From the NCBI RefSeq assembly GCF_006228385.1, contig NZ_CP039852.1, positions 2,186,001 to 2,250,000 of the forward strand: a stretch of DNA of 64,000 nt, in the 5' to 3' direction. Source of the DNA: Salinimonas iocasae (lineage in GTDB: Bacteria > Pseudomonadota > Gammaproteobacteria > Enterobacterales > Alteromonadaceae). Below the pieces are notes generated by a model. That model ran no database searches. It saw only the letters and a list, made by a program, of their open reading frames with translations, and was not told the DNA's origin. How positions within the stretch are numbered: position 1 is the stretch's first letter; the number at the start of each line of letters is the position of its first letter. This document shows, one piece after another, positions 35,298-45,051 of this stretch. The position numbers were made by a program, and so were the translations under genes.

Positions 35298-36238
35298 CTT
35301 ATTTTATCCAGTATCGCTGTAAGTTGCGTATCCAGGGGTGCATTGAATGTCACTGGCTCTTCGGTCTGAGGGTGTAACAGACGTATACTGGCTGCGTGCA
35401 AGAACAGTCTGTTAAGGCCTTTTTTCTGCATTTCATTATCAAATTCAGCATCGCCGTATTTATTGTCACAGGCGATAGGATGACCAGCGTGCAGACAATG
35501 CACGCGGATTTGGTGTGTACGGCCGGTAATCGGCGACGCCTCCACTAACGTCGCATTACTGAATTGCTCCAGCACACGATAACGTGTCTCAGAGGGTTTA
35601 CCTGCATCAGACACATTTACCAAACGCTCACCAGATTGCAGCACATTTTTGCGCAAAGGGGCTTTTACTTTGAAACGATTCTCCGGCCACTTACCACTTA
35701 CGAGCGCCTGGTACCGTTTGTCCATTTGCCCGTTACGAAGCTGCTCATGCATATGCCGCAGTGCTGAGCGTTTTTTAGCAATCAGGATACAGCCTGAGGT
35801 ATCCCGGTCGAGTCGATGAACCAGTTCCATAAATTTGGCATCAGGACGCAAAGCGCGCAGCCCTTCAATTAACCCGAAACTTAACCCGCTCCCGCCGTGT
35901 ACCGCGATGCCAGAAGGCTTGTTTATCACCATAAGCCGATCATCTTCATATAGAATCTGGTCTGCCAGGGCTGCTACCTTATCCAGTTTCGGATTGGGTT
36001 TCTCGTCAGCAACCGGAACTCTGACCGGTGGTACCCTGACGACGTCATCGGCCTGCAGTTTGTACTCAGGCTTTACTCTGCCTTTATTAACCCGCACTTC
36101 ACCTTTTCGTAAAATGCGATAAATCATGCTTTTGGGCACACCTTTTAATTGCGTGCGCAAAAAATTGTCAATCCGCTGACCAGCCAGATCAGCATCAACC
36201 GTTACAAATTTAACTTGTGGGGGGCTCTGTTCTTTCAT
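35294..36238 (-). CDS. rluC: 23S rRNA pseudouridine synthase RluC
   Basis: A 314-residue enzyme modifying U955, U2504 and U2580 in E. coli 23S rRNA. An S4 domain (about residues 17-80) precedes the catalytic domain with the aspartate in 'LVHRLDRDTSGCILIAKKRSAL'. 'RTHQIRVHCLHAGHPIACDNKYGD' is the RluA-family motif. It is divergent from rne across a long gap, the same arrangement as in E. coli. Confidence 0.94.
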   Translation of the reverse strand: MKEQSPPQVKFVTVDADLAGQRIDNFLRTQLKGVPKSMIYRILRKGEVRVNKGRVKPEYKLQADDVVRVPPVRVPVADEKPNPKLDKVAALADQILYEDDRLMVINKPSGIAVHGGSGLSFGLIEGLRALRPDAKFMELVHRLDRDTSGCILIAKKRSALRHMHEQLRNGQMDKRYQALVSGKWPENRFKVKAPLRKNVLQSGERLVNVSDAGKPSETRYRVLEQFSNATLVEASPITGRTHQIRVHCLHAGHPIACDNKYGDAEFDNEMQKKGLNRLFLHAASIRLLHPQTEEPVTFNAPLDTQLTAILDKIR

Positions 36239-36863
36239 GGGCGAGAGTATAAAGGATTTTTACCGCATCTACCTATCACAGTTTGCTTTACATAAGAAAA
36301 AAGTCCGTTGACTCACTGAAATTCCAATGCGGGCCTGGACGGTCAATAAAATAAGTTACCCGCGCTGCTTATCTTTCCTTGCTTAGTTTTGCTTATTGGT
36401 GCGATAATCAAAGGGTTTAACGCGCAAAGATTTGCCGTTAAACCGGTTTGAACAACCAACAATGTAACAGCCGCAATGATTCGGCAGCCCAAATTCATTG
36501 CCTGAAGTGAGCCGCGTAGGTAGTACTAAAACCTTCCCTCACCAGAATATTGTGGCATTAAAACACCATGTTCGCCGTTTAGAAAACAGAATTGAAATGA
36601 CAATCATCATGGCAATAACATAAAGCTATGATGATGACAAAAATGAAGTATGAAACAGGGTCTGTCGTTCCCGACATCCACTAAATCACAGCCCGGGTGC
36701 GCGTTTAAAAGTGAAGTTAACGCGCAATAAAACAAGCAGGCTACGTGGATATTACGACGCAACAACAAAGTCCGCACCTTGCCGGGAGGCATCGTGATGA
36801 GGGTTTGCACACGTCAGTTTAATTTTGTGTCTAAACGGCTGTAGCAAAGCAGAGTTAGATACA
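36239..36863 (+). promoter_or_regulatory. Divergent rluC/rne promoter region and long rne leader
   Basis: A 625-base gap without a gene. In E. coli, rne has a roughly 360-base leader whose hairpins bind RNase E and set its own level. Here a similar role is inferred from position and length. A visible stem is ATCATCAT/ATGATGAT at 36603-36610 and 36628-36635. The start of transcription and true leader length cannot be fixed from sequence. Confidence 0.6.
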
Positions 36864-39800
36864 ATGAAAAGAATGTTAATAAATGCAACTCAGCAAGAAG
36901 AGTTGCGTGTTGCCCTTGTAGACGGGCAGCGTTTGTATGATTTGGACATCGAAAGCCCCGGTCATGAGCAGAAAAAGGCCAATATCTATAAGGGGAAAAT
37001 CACCCGCGTAGAGCCTAGCCTCGAAGCTGCTTTTGTCGACTATGGCGCAGAGCGTCACGGATTCCTCCCCTTAAAAGAAATCGCCCGCACTTACTTTCCA
37101 AAAGGCTATAAATTCGAAGGCCGGCCTAACATCAAAGATGTGATTAAAGAAGGCCAGGAAGTTATTGTTCAGATTGATAAAGAAGAACGCGGCCAGAAAG
37201 GCGCCGCCCTGACAACATTTTTGTCTTTAGCGGGTAGTTATTTGGTACTGATGCCGAATAATCCCCGAGCTGGCGGCATATCCCGCCGTATTGAGGGTGA
37301 TGAGCGTACAGAGCTAAAACAGGCACTGAGCAAGCTTGAGCTACCCGATGGTATGGGCCTGATAGTACGTACAGCAGGTGTGGGTAAATCTTACGAAGAG
37401 CTGGAGTGGGATTTACGGGTACTTCTCAAACACTGGCAGGCGGTCTGTGAAGAAGCAGATAAGCGCCCTGCTCCGTTCCTGATTCATCAGGAAAGCAATG
37501 TTATCGTTCGTGCCATCAGGGATTATCTGCGTCGTGATATCGGCGAAATCCTGGTGGATAAAACGGCTGTCTATGAGCAGGCTGTTCAGCACATTGAGCT
37601 GGTACGCCCCGACTTTGCTAACAGAGTTAAAAAATATGATGGCGGCGTTCCGCTTTTCAGCCACTACCAAATAGAAAGTCAGATTGAATCGGCGTTTCAG
37701 AGGGAAGTTCGTCTGCCTTCAGGGGGCTCTATTGTAATCGATCCAACCGAAGCCCTGACCTCTATCGATATCAACTCTGCCCGTGCCACTAAGGGCGGTG
37801 ATATTGAAGAAACTGCGCTGAACACTAACCTGGAGGCCGCGGATGAAATTGCCCGTCAGCTTCGTTTACGGGATTTAGGTGGGCTGGTTGTTATCGATTT
37901 CATCGACATGACGCCTGTTCGCCATCAGCGTGAGGTAGAAAATCGCCTGAAAGATGCCGTGCGCTCAGACCGTGCCCGTGTGCAGTTGGGTCGTATTTCC
38001 CGCTTTGGCCTGCTAGAGATGTCGCGCCAGCGTCTGCGCCCTTCTCTGGGTGAATCCAGTCACCACGTATGCCCACGCTGCTCAGGCCACGGCACTATAC
38101 GCGGAACAGAATCCCTGGCTCTGTCTATCCTGCGCATCATCGAAGAAGAAAGTATTAAAGATAACACCGGTCAAATTGAGGCCCAGCTACCTGTGCCCGT
38201 GGCCACCTATCTGCTTAACGAAAAGCGCAAGTCTGTTAATGTGATAGAAAAGCGTCACGGTGTTCAGCTTCTGATTATTCCTAATCCGAATCTGGAAACC
38301 CCGCATTATGAAGTCAGTCGTCGTCGCCCTGATGAACTGGTTGACGATGTCAGTTACGGTGTAACGCTTATAGATACACCACAAACAGATGCCGACAAAC
38401 CGGCTGCGACCCCGGCTAAACGCGAAGAGCCGGCCATTAAAGGCATGGTAGCGCCTGACGCTGCGCCTAAAGCCCCGGTCAAGCCGGAAGCCAAACAGGA
38501 AGCATCCAGCCCGTCATTACTTTCCCGCATATCTGGCTGGTTAGGTGGTCTGCTTGGCGGTGGTTCTGCCAAGGAAGAGCAGGAAGCAGAAGAAGCACGC
38601 AAAGAGCGTGAAAAGCAGTCTCGCAGCAATCAGCGTCGTGGTGGTGACAATCGTAACCGCAAGCCGCGCAACAACAATCAGCGACGTCGTAAACCTGCGG
38701 ACAGTCAGGAACGCGATGACAACAATAAGGGTCAGCAGAAGCCTCAGCAGGATAAGCGTTCAGGTAAGCCGGGATCGCAAAATCGCAAGCCTCGTAAACA
38801 GCAGCGTGATGAAAAGCCGGATAACCGTGAAGTAAAAGACCAGCACGATGATAAGAGTGGCAAGGATTCACAGAAGGACACGCAGTCTGCGCCGAAGAAG
38901 AAGCAGGTAGCTGAGCGCCGTAAACGCCGCGATATGCGACGCTCTGTTCGGGTTCAAAAAGATGACGGTCAGGCAAACGAGCCGAACAACACACAGTCTC
39001 AGCCGAAAACAGAGAACCAAACTGCTAAACCGGAAAGCCGTCAACCTGAAGCAGACAAAACGCCTGCAGCAGCGCAGAAATCGCATGATGTGGCCGATAC
39101 AGCCCAAACAACATCTGATACATCGGTTTCATCGCACAGCGAACAGCAGGAAGGCGCCAACGAAGAAAAGCGTGACAATAACGCAAGTCGTGGCCGCAGT
39201 CGCCGTTCTCCACGCCATGTTCGTGCCGCGGGCCAGCGACGCAAGAAAGGCGCTCAGGAAGACAGTCAGACACAAAGTCAGGAAGACAACAGTGATACTG
39301 CAGCGCAGCAGCAATCTGCTCCGGCTCAACAGGAAACCATCGCTACACCGGTAACCGATGCTTCTCAAATGCAGGCTGAAAAAGCAGATAATGCCGATGC
39401 TTCTGCCAGTGAGCAGAACGAACAGCGCGCACCTGAGAAGATGAAAGCACAAACCGCTCAACCTGTTGCGTATGATGAAAAATCAGAAGCCGCTGCCTTC
39501 GCACCAGAGTCAGACTCAGCTTCGGAAGATGCAAAGCAAACGCTGACCCAGCAGGAAGATCAATCGGTCAACTCGGAGCAGAGTCAGACTACCGGAGAGC
39601 CGGTTGAGATGCCCGATAAAGTTGACGCACAGGCTATTCAAAGCAGCGAAGACCATAAACAGGATGAGCTGGCTTTGGATGTCCCGGATACGACGGCTAA
39701 ACCTGACGAAAAACCGCGTGAAAAGTACCGTGCGGATGGTCAGCGGCTGGATAGTCAGCAAAACGCGCCTCAGCAGGTTGAAATAAACCTGGACAGCGAA

Positions 39801-40130
39801 GATGACGCGCAAAGCAGCGACACGTCCAATGCGGATCTTGAGGTGGGCAAATCTGACGAAGCGCAAGTTAGTCAAAAGCCTGCAACATCAGATAAATCCG
39901 TTGAGCTTGCTAGCGCCAACCTTGCTGCCAGTGGCAGAGGAAAAATACGCGTATCGCATCCCAGCGCAGTACCGGAAACTGTCAACACTGAGTTTCAGGA
40001 GGTCAATCTGACCGCACGTAAAGATGATGATCGTCCATCTCTGACTGTATCTGGTAAACGAGCTGTGCAATCAGAGGCGAAATCCCGCGCTTCTGCGCCA
40101 GCGACTAACCCAGGCAATAACGCGGCCTGA
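36864..40130 (+). CDS. rne: Ribonuclease E
   Basis: A 1088-residue endonuclease and scaffold of the RNA degradosome. The N-terminal half holds an S1 domain ('[20 protein letters not shown]'), the DNase I-like domain with catalytic Asp in '[11 protein letters not shown]' and 'LVVIDFIDM', and the Zn-link CPRC near residue 405. '[15 protein letters not shown]' near residue 560 is a likely amphipathic membrane-targeting helix. The remaining 500 residues are disordered: an Arg/Lys-rich RNA-binding stretch, then a Gln/Glu/Ala-rich part, ending in a short region likely to recruit partners such as PNPase. The ATG at 36864 matches the family start. Confidence 0.96.
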   Translation: MKRMLINATQQEELRVALVDGQRLYDLDIESPGHEQKKANIYKGKITRVEPSLEAAFVDYGAERHGFLPLKEIARTYFPKGYKFEGRPNIKDVIKEGQEVIVQIDKEERGQKGAALTTFLSLAGSYLVLMPNNPRAGGISRRIEGDERTELKQALSKLELPDGMGLIVRTAGVGKSYEELEWDLRVLLKHWQAVCEEADKRPAPFLIHQESNVIVRAIRDYLRRDIGEILVDKTAVYEQAVQHIELVRPDFANRVKKYDGGVPLFSHYQIESQIESAFQREVRLPSGGSIVIDPTEALTSIDINSARATKGGDIEETALNTNLEAADEIARQLRLRDLGGLVVIDFIDMTPVRHQREVENRLKDAVRSDRARVQLGRISRFGLLEMSRQRLRPSLGESSHHVCPRCSGHGTIRGTESLALSILRIIEEESIKDNTGQIEAQLPVPVATYLLNEKRKSVNVIEKRHGVQLLIIPNPNLETPHYEVSRRRPDELVDDVSYGVTLIDTPQTDADKPAATPAKREEPAIKGMVAPDAAPKAPVKPEAKQEASSPSLLSRISGWLGGLLGGGSAKEEQEAEEARKEREKQSRSNQRRGGDNRNRKPRNNNQRRRKPADSQERDDNNKGQQKPQQDKRSGKPGSQNRKPRKQQRDEKPDNREVKDQHDDKSGKDSQKDTQSAPKKKQVAERRKRRDMRRSVRVQKDDGQANEPNNTQSQPKTENQTAKPESRQPEADKTPAAAQKSHDVADTAQTTSDTSVSSHSEQQEGANEEKRDNNASRGRSRRSPRHVRAAGQRRKKGAQEDSQTQSQEDNSDTAAQQQSAPAQQETIATPVTDASQMQAEKADNADASASEQNEQRAPEKMKAQTAQPVAYDEKSEAAAFAPESDSASEDAKQTLTQQEDQSVNSEQSQTTGEPVEMPDKVDAQAIQSSEDHKQDELALDVPDTTAKPDEKPREKYRADGQRLDSQQNAPQQVEINLDSEDDAQSSDTSNADLEVGKSDEAQVSQKPATSDKSVELASANLAASGRGKIRVSHPSAVPETVNTEFQEVNLTARKDDDRPSLTVSGKRAVQSEAKSRASAPATNPGNNAA

Positions 40131-40141
40131 TGGCCTTTATC

Positions 40142-40168
40142 CAGGCTGCTGCATTATGCAGCAGCCTG
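40142..40168 (+). terminator. Hairpin between rne and the kinase-like gene
   Basis: A perfect 12-base stem CAGGCTGCTGCA/TGCAGCAGCCTG with a three-base loop starts 11 bases after the rne stop. No T-run follows. Its 3' arm ends seven bases before the next ATG, so it covers the expected ribosome-binding site. Confidence 0.7.
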
Positions 40169-40175
40169 AATTATC

Positions 40176-41189
40176 ATGACTAGTACTGTCGAACCGGTAT
40201 TCAAATCCTGGGTAAAGTCCCGATTACAAGACCCTGATGTAGAAGCATTTTCTCTGCTGCAGACTCTATGGAGCGGATACGGACAATGTTTTCGATTTTT
40301 CTCCCCTAAGCTTAACCGTAATCTGGTTGCAAAAGCCGTTCAGCCCCCTGAAACAATCAACCACCCAAAAGGCTGGAATAATGATATCAGTCACCAGCGC
40401 AAGCTTACGTCTTATCAGGTAGAGCGACACTTCTATAAGCACGTTCGTGCAAGCCTGATGTTGCCAGCGCCTGAATTAATTGCCGAAGACCAGCACGATG
40501 AAGCGTTACTGTTAATAATGTCAGACCTGGATAGTCAGGGATTTGATCAACGGCATGAAACATTGACGTTTGAACAGGCGCAGACCGTGCTTCGCTACCT
40601 GGCCGCTTTTCATGCTACTTTTCTGGTTTTGAAAAATGATACCGTCTCGGAGTGTGCTGGCTTATGGCCTCGTGGGACTTACTGGCATTTAGCTACCCGT
40701 CAGCAAGAACTAAATGCGATGCCAGATAGTGCTCTGAAACAAAAAGCCGCCGCGATTGATAAACTGCTCGCTGATTGCCCGTATCAGACAATTGTTCACG
40801 GTGATGCTAAGGTCGCTAATTTTTGTTTTAAAGCGCGTACCTGTCAGAACGGCAGCGTAGCTGCTGTAGATTTTCAATATCCTGGTTCAGGCGTCGGCGT
40901 ACAGGATGTGGCTTATTTTATAGGCAGTGCGTTAAACGAAGATGATCAGGCTACTGCAACGGGTACCTGTCTTGATATATATTTCGAAGCATTGAAACGC
41001 GCGTTGCGCGATTCATCTACACCGCCAGCGGTCATCCCTGATGATGTGGAGGAAAGCTGGCGCTACCTGTATCCAATTGCGTGTGCCGATTTCCAACGAT
41101 TTTTGGAAGGCTGGAGCCCTGGCCACTGGAAGCTCAATGCAACGCTGGAGGCCTTAACAAAGCAGGCTTTAGATACTCTCCCTTGCTAG
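40176..41189 (+). CDS. Aminoglycoside/choline-kinase-like phosphotransferase
   Basis: A 337-residue protein of the APH/CHK kinase-like fold. The catalytic loop 'IVHGDAKVANFCF' supplies Asp and Asn, and the metal motif is 'AVDFQYPGSGVGVQDVAYFI'. The N-lobe lysine lies in 'RNLVAKAVQPPE'. Similarity is closest to ecdysteroid/choline-kinase-like proteins rather than resistance enzymes. The substrate is unknown, but a small hydroxylated molecule is likely. It starts 45 bases after rne behind a hairpin. Confidence 0.8.
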   Translation: MTSTVEPVFKSWVKSRLQDPDVEAFSLLQTLWSGYGQCFRFFSPKLNRNLVAKAVQPPETINHPKGWNNDISHQRKLTSYQVERHFYKHVRASLMLPAPELIAEDQHDEALLLIMSDLDSQGFDQRHETLTFEQAQTVLRYLAAFHATFLVLKNDTVSECAGLWPRGTYWHLATRQQELNAMPDSALKQKAAAIDKLLADCPYQTIVHGDAKVANFCFKARTCQNGSVAAVDFQYPGSGVGVQDVAYFIGSALNEDDQATATGTCLDIYFEALKRALRDSSTPPAVIPDDVEESWRYLYPIACADFQRFLEGWSPGHWKLNATLEALTKQALDTLPC

Positions 41190-41211
41190 ATAAGTGACAC
41201 TACGCCACTTA

Positions 41212-42117
41212 TTAACGTTCAGCACCCTGTAGTGTCTGCTCCACCCATTGCCTTACTGTTTTAAGCAGTGGATCATTATCAGTGGAGGTATGCCAGTACA
41301 TATGTACCGGGAGCGGCGATATTTCAACGGGAATCTCATGCTTTTCTAACGGCAGTTCGCGGCAAATTTGCCTGGCATAGGCATCAGGCACCGTGAGTAA
41401 TAAATCAGAATGAAGTGCAACATCTGCTGCTGCCATGTAATGCTCACATACCATAGCGATTTGCCGGTGATGGCCATCGGCCGCCAATGCCATATCAACA
41501 TGATTAACTAAAGAGCGTCGCGCACTAATCAGTACATGCTGGGCTGTAACATATGCTGTTTTTGTCATGCGCCTGCCAAGGGGATGACCGGGCCTGCATA
41601 AAAGGACAAACGGCTCTGCACGAACCGCTTGTTGCTGAATATCTGCGCTGGTTGGAACTATCGCATCCACCGCTATATCTATTTCACCCCGACAGAGACT
41701 TTCGGTCATCTCTTCCAGTGGGATATGCATGCTTTGAATACTGACCCTCGGGGCATATTCACTGACTTTCTTCATCAGCGGATTCAACACTGATAACTCT
41801 AGAATATCTCTGAGACCCAGCTTCACCGTTCGGCTATACGAAGAAAGGCCTCCGGACCAGGGCGTCGTTATACTCAGGTGTAACGCGTCCAGAGACTGTT
41901 GAACATCCGGCATAATTTGCTGACACCGTCCGGTAGGCACCATGCGCCGACCGTGTCGCTCAAACAAAGGGTCATTCAGCATTTCTCTCAGCCTGGATAA
42001 GGCATGACTCACCGCAGGCTGGGTCAGGTTCAGGTGCTGAGCTGCCGCGGTTATAGAGCCCTCGCGGTAGATCGCGGTCAGTACCACAAACAGATTTAAA
42101 TCGAACTTACTATGCAT
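41212..42117 (-). CDS. LysR-family transcriptional regulator
   Basis: A 301-residue regulator with an N-terminal winged helix ('DLNLFVVLTAIYREGSITAAAQHLNLTQPAVSHALSRLREMLNDPLFERHGRRMVPT') and a substrate-binding co-inducer domain. LysR proteins usually control the divergent neighbour. Here that is the class II aldolase plus transporter pair, 87 bases away, so it probably responds to their substrate. Confidence 0.92.
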   Translation of the reverse strand: MHSKFDLNLFVVLTAIYREGSITAAAQHLNLTQPAVSHALSRLREMLNDPLFERHGRRMVPTGRCQQIMPDVQQSLDALHLSITTPWSGGLSSYSRTVKLGLRDILELSVLNPLMKKVSEYAPRVSIQSMHIPLEEMTESLCRGEIDIAVDAIVPTSADIQQQAVRAEPFVLLCRPGHPLGRRMTKTAYVTAQHVLISARRSLVNHVDMALAADGHHRQIAMVCEHYMAAADVALHSDLLLTVPDAYARQICRELPLEKHEIPVEISPLPVHMYWHTSTDNDPLLKTVRQWVEQTLQGAER

Positions 42118-42204
42118 AGCATTTATAACATTGCATTAACATTTATCACTTTTATTTATTTGTTGGTGCCGTAGTCTTTGTACAACGAATACAGGAGAAT
42201 AGCT
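42118..42204. promoter_or_regulatory. Divergent LysR/aldolase control region
   Basis: An 87-base AT-rich gap between divergent starts. It contains repeated ATGCAT/GCATT elements and 'ATAACATTGCATTAACA', possible LysR-box parts, but no single dyad is decisive. An AGGAG site (42193-42197) serves the aldolase gene. Confidence 0.45.
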
Positions 42205-43005
42205 ATGTCATCAACACCTGATACAGAAAGATTAACCCGAGGCGCTGATCGTTTTGCAATGATGTCCCCCCCGACATTCAATAGCGCGTCGGAGCAACAA
42301 TACTATGAAAAATGCCGACTTGCGGCAGCCTTTCGTTTATTTTCCAAATATGGATTTGACGAAGGACTGGCCGGCCACATCTCACTGAGAGATTGCATCT
42401 CACCAGATACTTTCTGGGTTAATCCGGTCGGTCGTCACTTTTCAATGATGCGGGTATCTGATTTAGTCAGAGTTTCTCATGAAGGCGAGATTGTTGAAGG
42501 TCACTCTCCCATCAATAACGCGGCTTTTGCGATTCACTCCCGGATTCACGCACAACACCCCCATGTCAACGCAGTCGCACACGCCCATTCAGTATCAGGT
42601 CGGGCGTTCGCATCTTTAGGTCAAAAGCTGGCACCTATATCCCAGGATGCCTGCATGTTTTTTGAAAATCACGATGTTTTCTCTGAATTTCACGGCGTAG
42701 TGGCTGATACCACTGAAGGTGACCGTATTGCCGATAAACTAGGCAACCATATTGCGCTTATCCTCCAGAACCATGGCTTACTGACAGCCGGAAGCAGCGT
42801 AGATGCAGCGGCGGCAAATTTTGTCATGTTTGATAGCTGTTGCCATAGCCAGCTTTTAGCACAAGCCGCTGGACCGTTAACCACCATTGACGACCAAACA
42901 GCACGTCAAACGGCGGCTGTGAATGCCTCAGATCTTGTGACATGGGGAAACTTTCAACCAGTGTATGAAAAGCTTGTCAGTGAAGATGACAGCTTCCTGA
43001 ACTAA
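42205..43005 (+). CDS. Class II aldolase/adducin family protein
   Basis: A 266-residue zinc-dependent aldolase-like protein. The three metal-binding His occur in 'NAVAHAHSVSGRAFASLG' and 'ALILQNHGLLTAGSSVD'. 'GLAGHISLRD' forms the phosphate-binding-like loop. The family splits sugar phosphates or decarboxylates related acids, and adducin-like members are often of unknown role. The ATG at 42205 has AGGAG upstream. It is followed by a BASS transporter 15 bases on. Confidence 0.88.
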   Translation: MSSTPDTERLTRGADRFAMMSPPTFNSASEQQYYEKCRLAAAFRLFSKYGFDEGLAGHISLRDCISPDTFWVNPVGRHFSMMRVSDLVRVSHEGEIVEGHSPINNAAFAIHSRIHAQHPHVNAVAHAHSVSGRAFASLGQKLAPISQDACMFFENHDVFSEFHGVVADTTEGDRIADKLGNHIALILQNHGLLTAGSSVDAAAANFVMFDSCCHSQLLAQAAGPLTTIDDQTARQTAAVNASDLVTWGNFQPVYEKLVSEDDSFLN

Positions 43006-43019
43006 ACCGGGCAACACTG

Positions 43020-43907
43020 ATGTTGACAGAGATCGTTCTTCCAACAGCTTTAGGCGCTATCATGTTTGGTATCGGGATGTCCTTGCAAACAAAAGATTTT
43101 GTTTTGTTACGCACTGCACCCCGACCGGTTTTAATCGGTCTGCTGGCGCAACTCTTGATCATGCCACTTATCGCCCTTGCTATTGTCTGGGCGCTTCCTG
43201 TGACTCAAGACATTGCACTAGGGATACTTTTGCTTGCTGCCTGCCCGGGTGGAACGATGTCTAACGCTATGAGTCAGCTACTCAGGGCAGATCTTGCACT
43301 TTCAGTAAGTCTGACCACACTATCCACATCGTTGTGTATTTTTACTACCCCTTTGCTGATAAACACAACCTTTTCGCTCTTTTCTGATGCGATAACGTTT
43401 ACATCATCATCTATGTTAGCGGTCAGTGGCAGGTTATTGTTTATCGCGTTACTTCCCGTAATCGCTGGAATGCTGTTTCGACGCGCTTTTCCCATGCGGG
43501 CCCTGAAAATGATACCTGCGTTTCAGCGTTTTGCGTTTGTTTTTCTGTGTCTGCTCATTATTGCAATGGTATGGCGAGAGTACGAGACGCTCGTTCAGAC
43601 CAGCGGTACGCTGCTTGTTAGTGTCATGATGCTGATAGTACTGACCAGTTCGGCCGGATTTCTGATCGGCAGAATTTGTAGCCAACCTTTCAGGGCCTGT
43701 AAAACGTTATGTATTGAGACCGGGATTCAGAATGCTGCAATGGCAATGGTGATTGCAATTACTATTCTTGATGCCCCTGCCCTCTCCGTCGTTTCCGCTG
43801 TATACGGACTATTTATGTATGGAGGCCCCCTTGCTGTCATTACAGTGGTACACAGATTTACGCCCAAACCACGGCTTCGGGATACAGCATACACACGGAA
43901 TAATTAA
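43020..43907 (+). CDS. Bile acid:sodium symporter (BASS) family transporter
   Basis: A 295-residue membrane protein with about nine to ten helices. 'CPGGTMSNAMSQLLRADLALSVSLTTLST' is the BASS signature that forms the sodium-binding crossover. 'ETGIQNAAMAMVIAITIL' in the second half carries the other conserved motif. Members move organic anions such as bile acids, pantoate or pyruvate. Here it is co-transcribed with a class II aldolase and under a LysR regulator, so it probably imports that enzyme's substrate. Confidence 0.88.
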   Translation: MLTEIVLPTALGAIMFGIGMSLQTKDFVLLRTAPRPVLIGLLAQLLIMPLIALAIVWALPVTQDIALGILLLAACPGGTMSNAMSQLLRADLALSVSLTTLSTSLCIFTTPLLINTTFSLFSDAITFTSSSMLAVSGRLLFIALLPVIAGMLFRRAFPMRALKMIPAFQRFAFVFLCLLIIAMVWREYETLVQTSGTLLVSVMMLIVLTSSAGFLIGRICSQPFRACKTLCIETGIQNAAMAMVIAITILDAPALSVVSAVYGLFMYGGPLAVITVVHRFTPKPRLRDTAYTRNN

Positions 43908-43977
43908 TAAAAATTTTCTGCGATTTGAGCTTTTTTCGCGTAAGCTTAATCAAAAATAATTGTTAGGAAATCTGGGA

Positions 43978-44433
43978 TTGACGATTTGGGTTGATGCGGA
44001 TGCCTGTCCGGCTCCGATAAAAGAAATATTGTTTCGTGCGGCATCGCGAACCAAAGTACAGGTTACTTTGGTGGCCAATCACTATATGAAGACACCGGCA
44101 ACTAAGTTTGTAAACCTGCTTCAGGTAAGTAGCGGATTTGATGTTGCTGATGATGAAATTGTTCAACGCTGCAAATCCGGCGAACTCGTTATCACTTCCG
44201 ATATCCCCCTGGCTGATATGGTAATAGATAAAGGCTGCACTGTGTTAAGTGCAAGGGGTGAGCGTCTGACCAAAGAAAACATAAAATCCAGACTAAATAT
44301 TCGTGATTTCATGGATACGCTCAGAAGCAGTGGTGTTCAGACAGGCGGACCAGCAGCACTATCACAATCTGAAAAACAAGAATTTGCAAACCAACTGGAT
44401 CGGTGGCTTAGCCAGTACAGTGTTGGTAACTAA
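43978..44433 (+). CDS. yaiI: YaiI/YqxD family protein (DUF188)
   Basis: A 151-residue protein with a PIN-like acidic fold. It starts '[21 protein letters not shown]' after the initiator, has '[34 protein letters not shown]' and ends '[24 protein letters not shown]'. The asparagine/aspartate pattern suggests a nuclease-like site, but no activity is established. The start is a TTG at 43978 preceded by AGGAA; a TTG six codons earlier is less likely. Confidence 0.9.
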   Translation: MTIWVDADACPAPIKEILFRAASRTKVQVTLVANHYMKTPATKFVNLLQVSSGFDVADDEIVQRCKSGELVITSDIPLADMVIDKGCTVLSARGERLTKENIKSRLNIRDFMDTLRSSGVQTGGPAALSQSEKQEFANQLDRWLSQYSVGN

Positions 44434-44455
44434 ATAGCGGTTAGATATCTTAAGT

Positions 44456-44962
44456 ATGGATATTCGAATTATTTCCCCGACTGAAGCTTTTGAATCCTGC
44501 TATCGGCAGTACATTGATGAACTGGGTGAAGAAGAACGTTACCCAATGCCAATGGATTTGTCATATCAGGACTTTCCGGCTCTGATACAGACGCTGGAAG
44601 AGTATAAATACGGTATAAACTTACCGGATGGTCTGGTTCCCAACTCTACCTATTGGCTGATTTGCAACAATAAACTCGCTGGTGTGGCAAACCTCAGACA
44701 CAACCTGAATGAACAGTTGAGCCACGCTGGCGGTCACATCGGTATCGGTATCAGACCCAGATTCCGCGGTGTTGGTCTTGGTGCATTGCTCTTGGCCTAC
44801 ACAGTTGAAAAGGCTCACGATAAATCAATTAAGCCTGTTATGGTGCACTGTTACGGTGATAATGCAGCCTCAGTAGGTATGATTACTGCCTGCGGTGGTC
44901 AACTGGACAGTCAGATAGAGTTAGATAATAAAACCGTATTACGTTACGCCATATTTCGCTAA
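44456..44962 (+). CDS. GNAT-family N-acetyltransferase
   Basis: A 168-residue acetyl-CoA-dependent transferase. The pantetheine-binding motif A is 'GIGIRPRFRGVGLGALLLAYTVEKA'. The N-terminal half carries the substrate region with many acidic residues. The substrate is unknown. It follows yaiI by 22 bases and ends at a strong terminator, so the two form a small operon. Confidence 0.87.
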   Translation: MDIRIISPTEAFESCYRQYIDELGEEERYPMPMDLSYQDFPALIQTLEEYKYGINLPDGLVPNSTYWLICNNKLAGVANLRHNLNEQLSHAGGHIGIGIRPRFRGVGLGALLLAYTVEKAHDKSIKPVMVHCYGDNAASVGMITACGGQLDSQIELDNKTVLRYAIFR

Positions 44963-45001
44963 CGCCAGAAGGCAAATCAACAGGCACTCACCGCCTGAAC
45001 T

Positions 45002-45031
45002 AAAAAAGCCAGGCAGATACCGGGCTTTTTT
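45002..45031. terminator. Bidirectional Rho-independent terminator
   Basis: AAAAAAGCC pairs with GGCTTTTTT around a 12-base loop. It has a T-run on both strands and lies between the convergent GNAT and solute-binding genes. Confidence 0.85.
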
Positions 45032-45051
45032 ACTGATGCTTAAGCTACATG

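Noticed and set aside
38354..39875. Several antisense frames over the rne C-terminal region
   Set aside because: They come from the repetitive disordered tail of RNase E and lack starts with ribosome-binding sites.
40176..41189. Aminoglycoside resistance gene
   Set aside because: The kinase fold is shared, but the motifs fit choline/ecdysteroid-kinase-like proteins, and nothing mobile is near.
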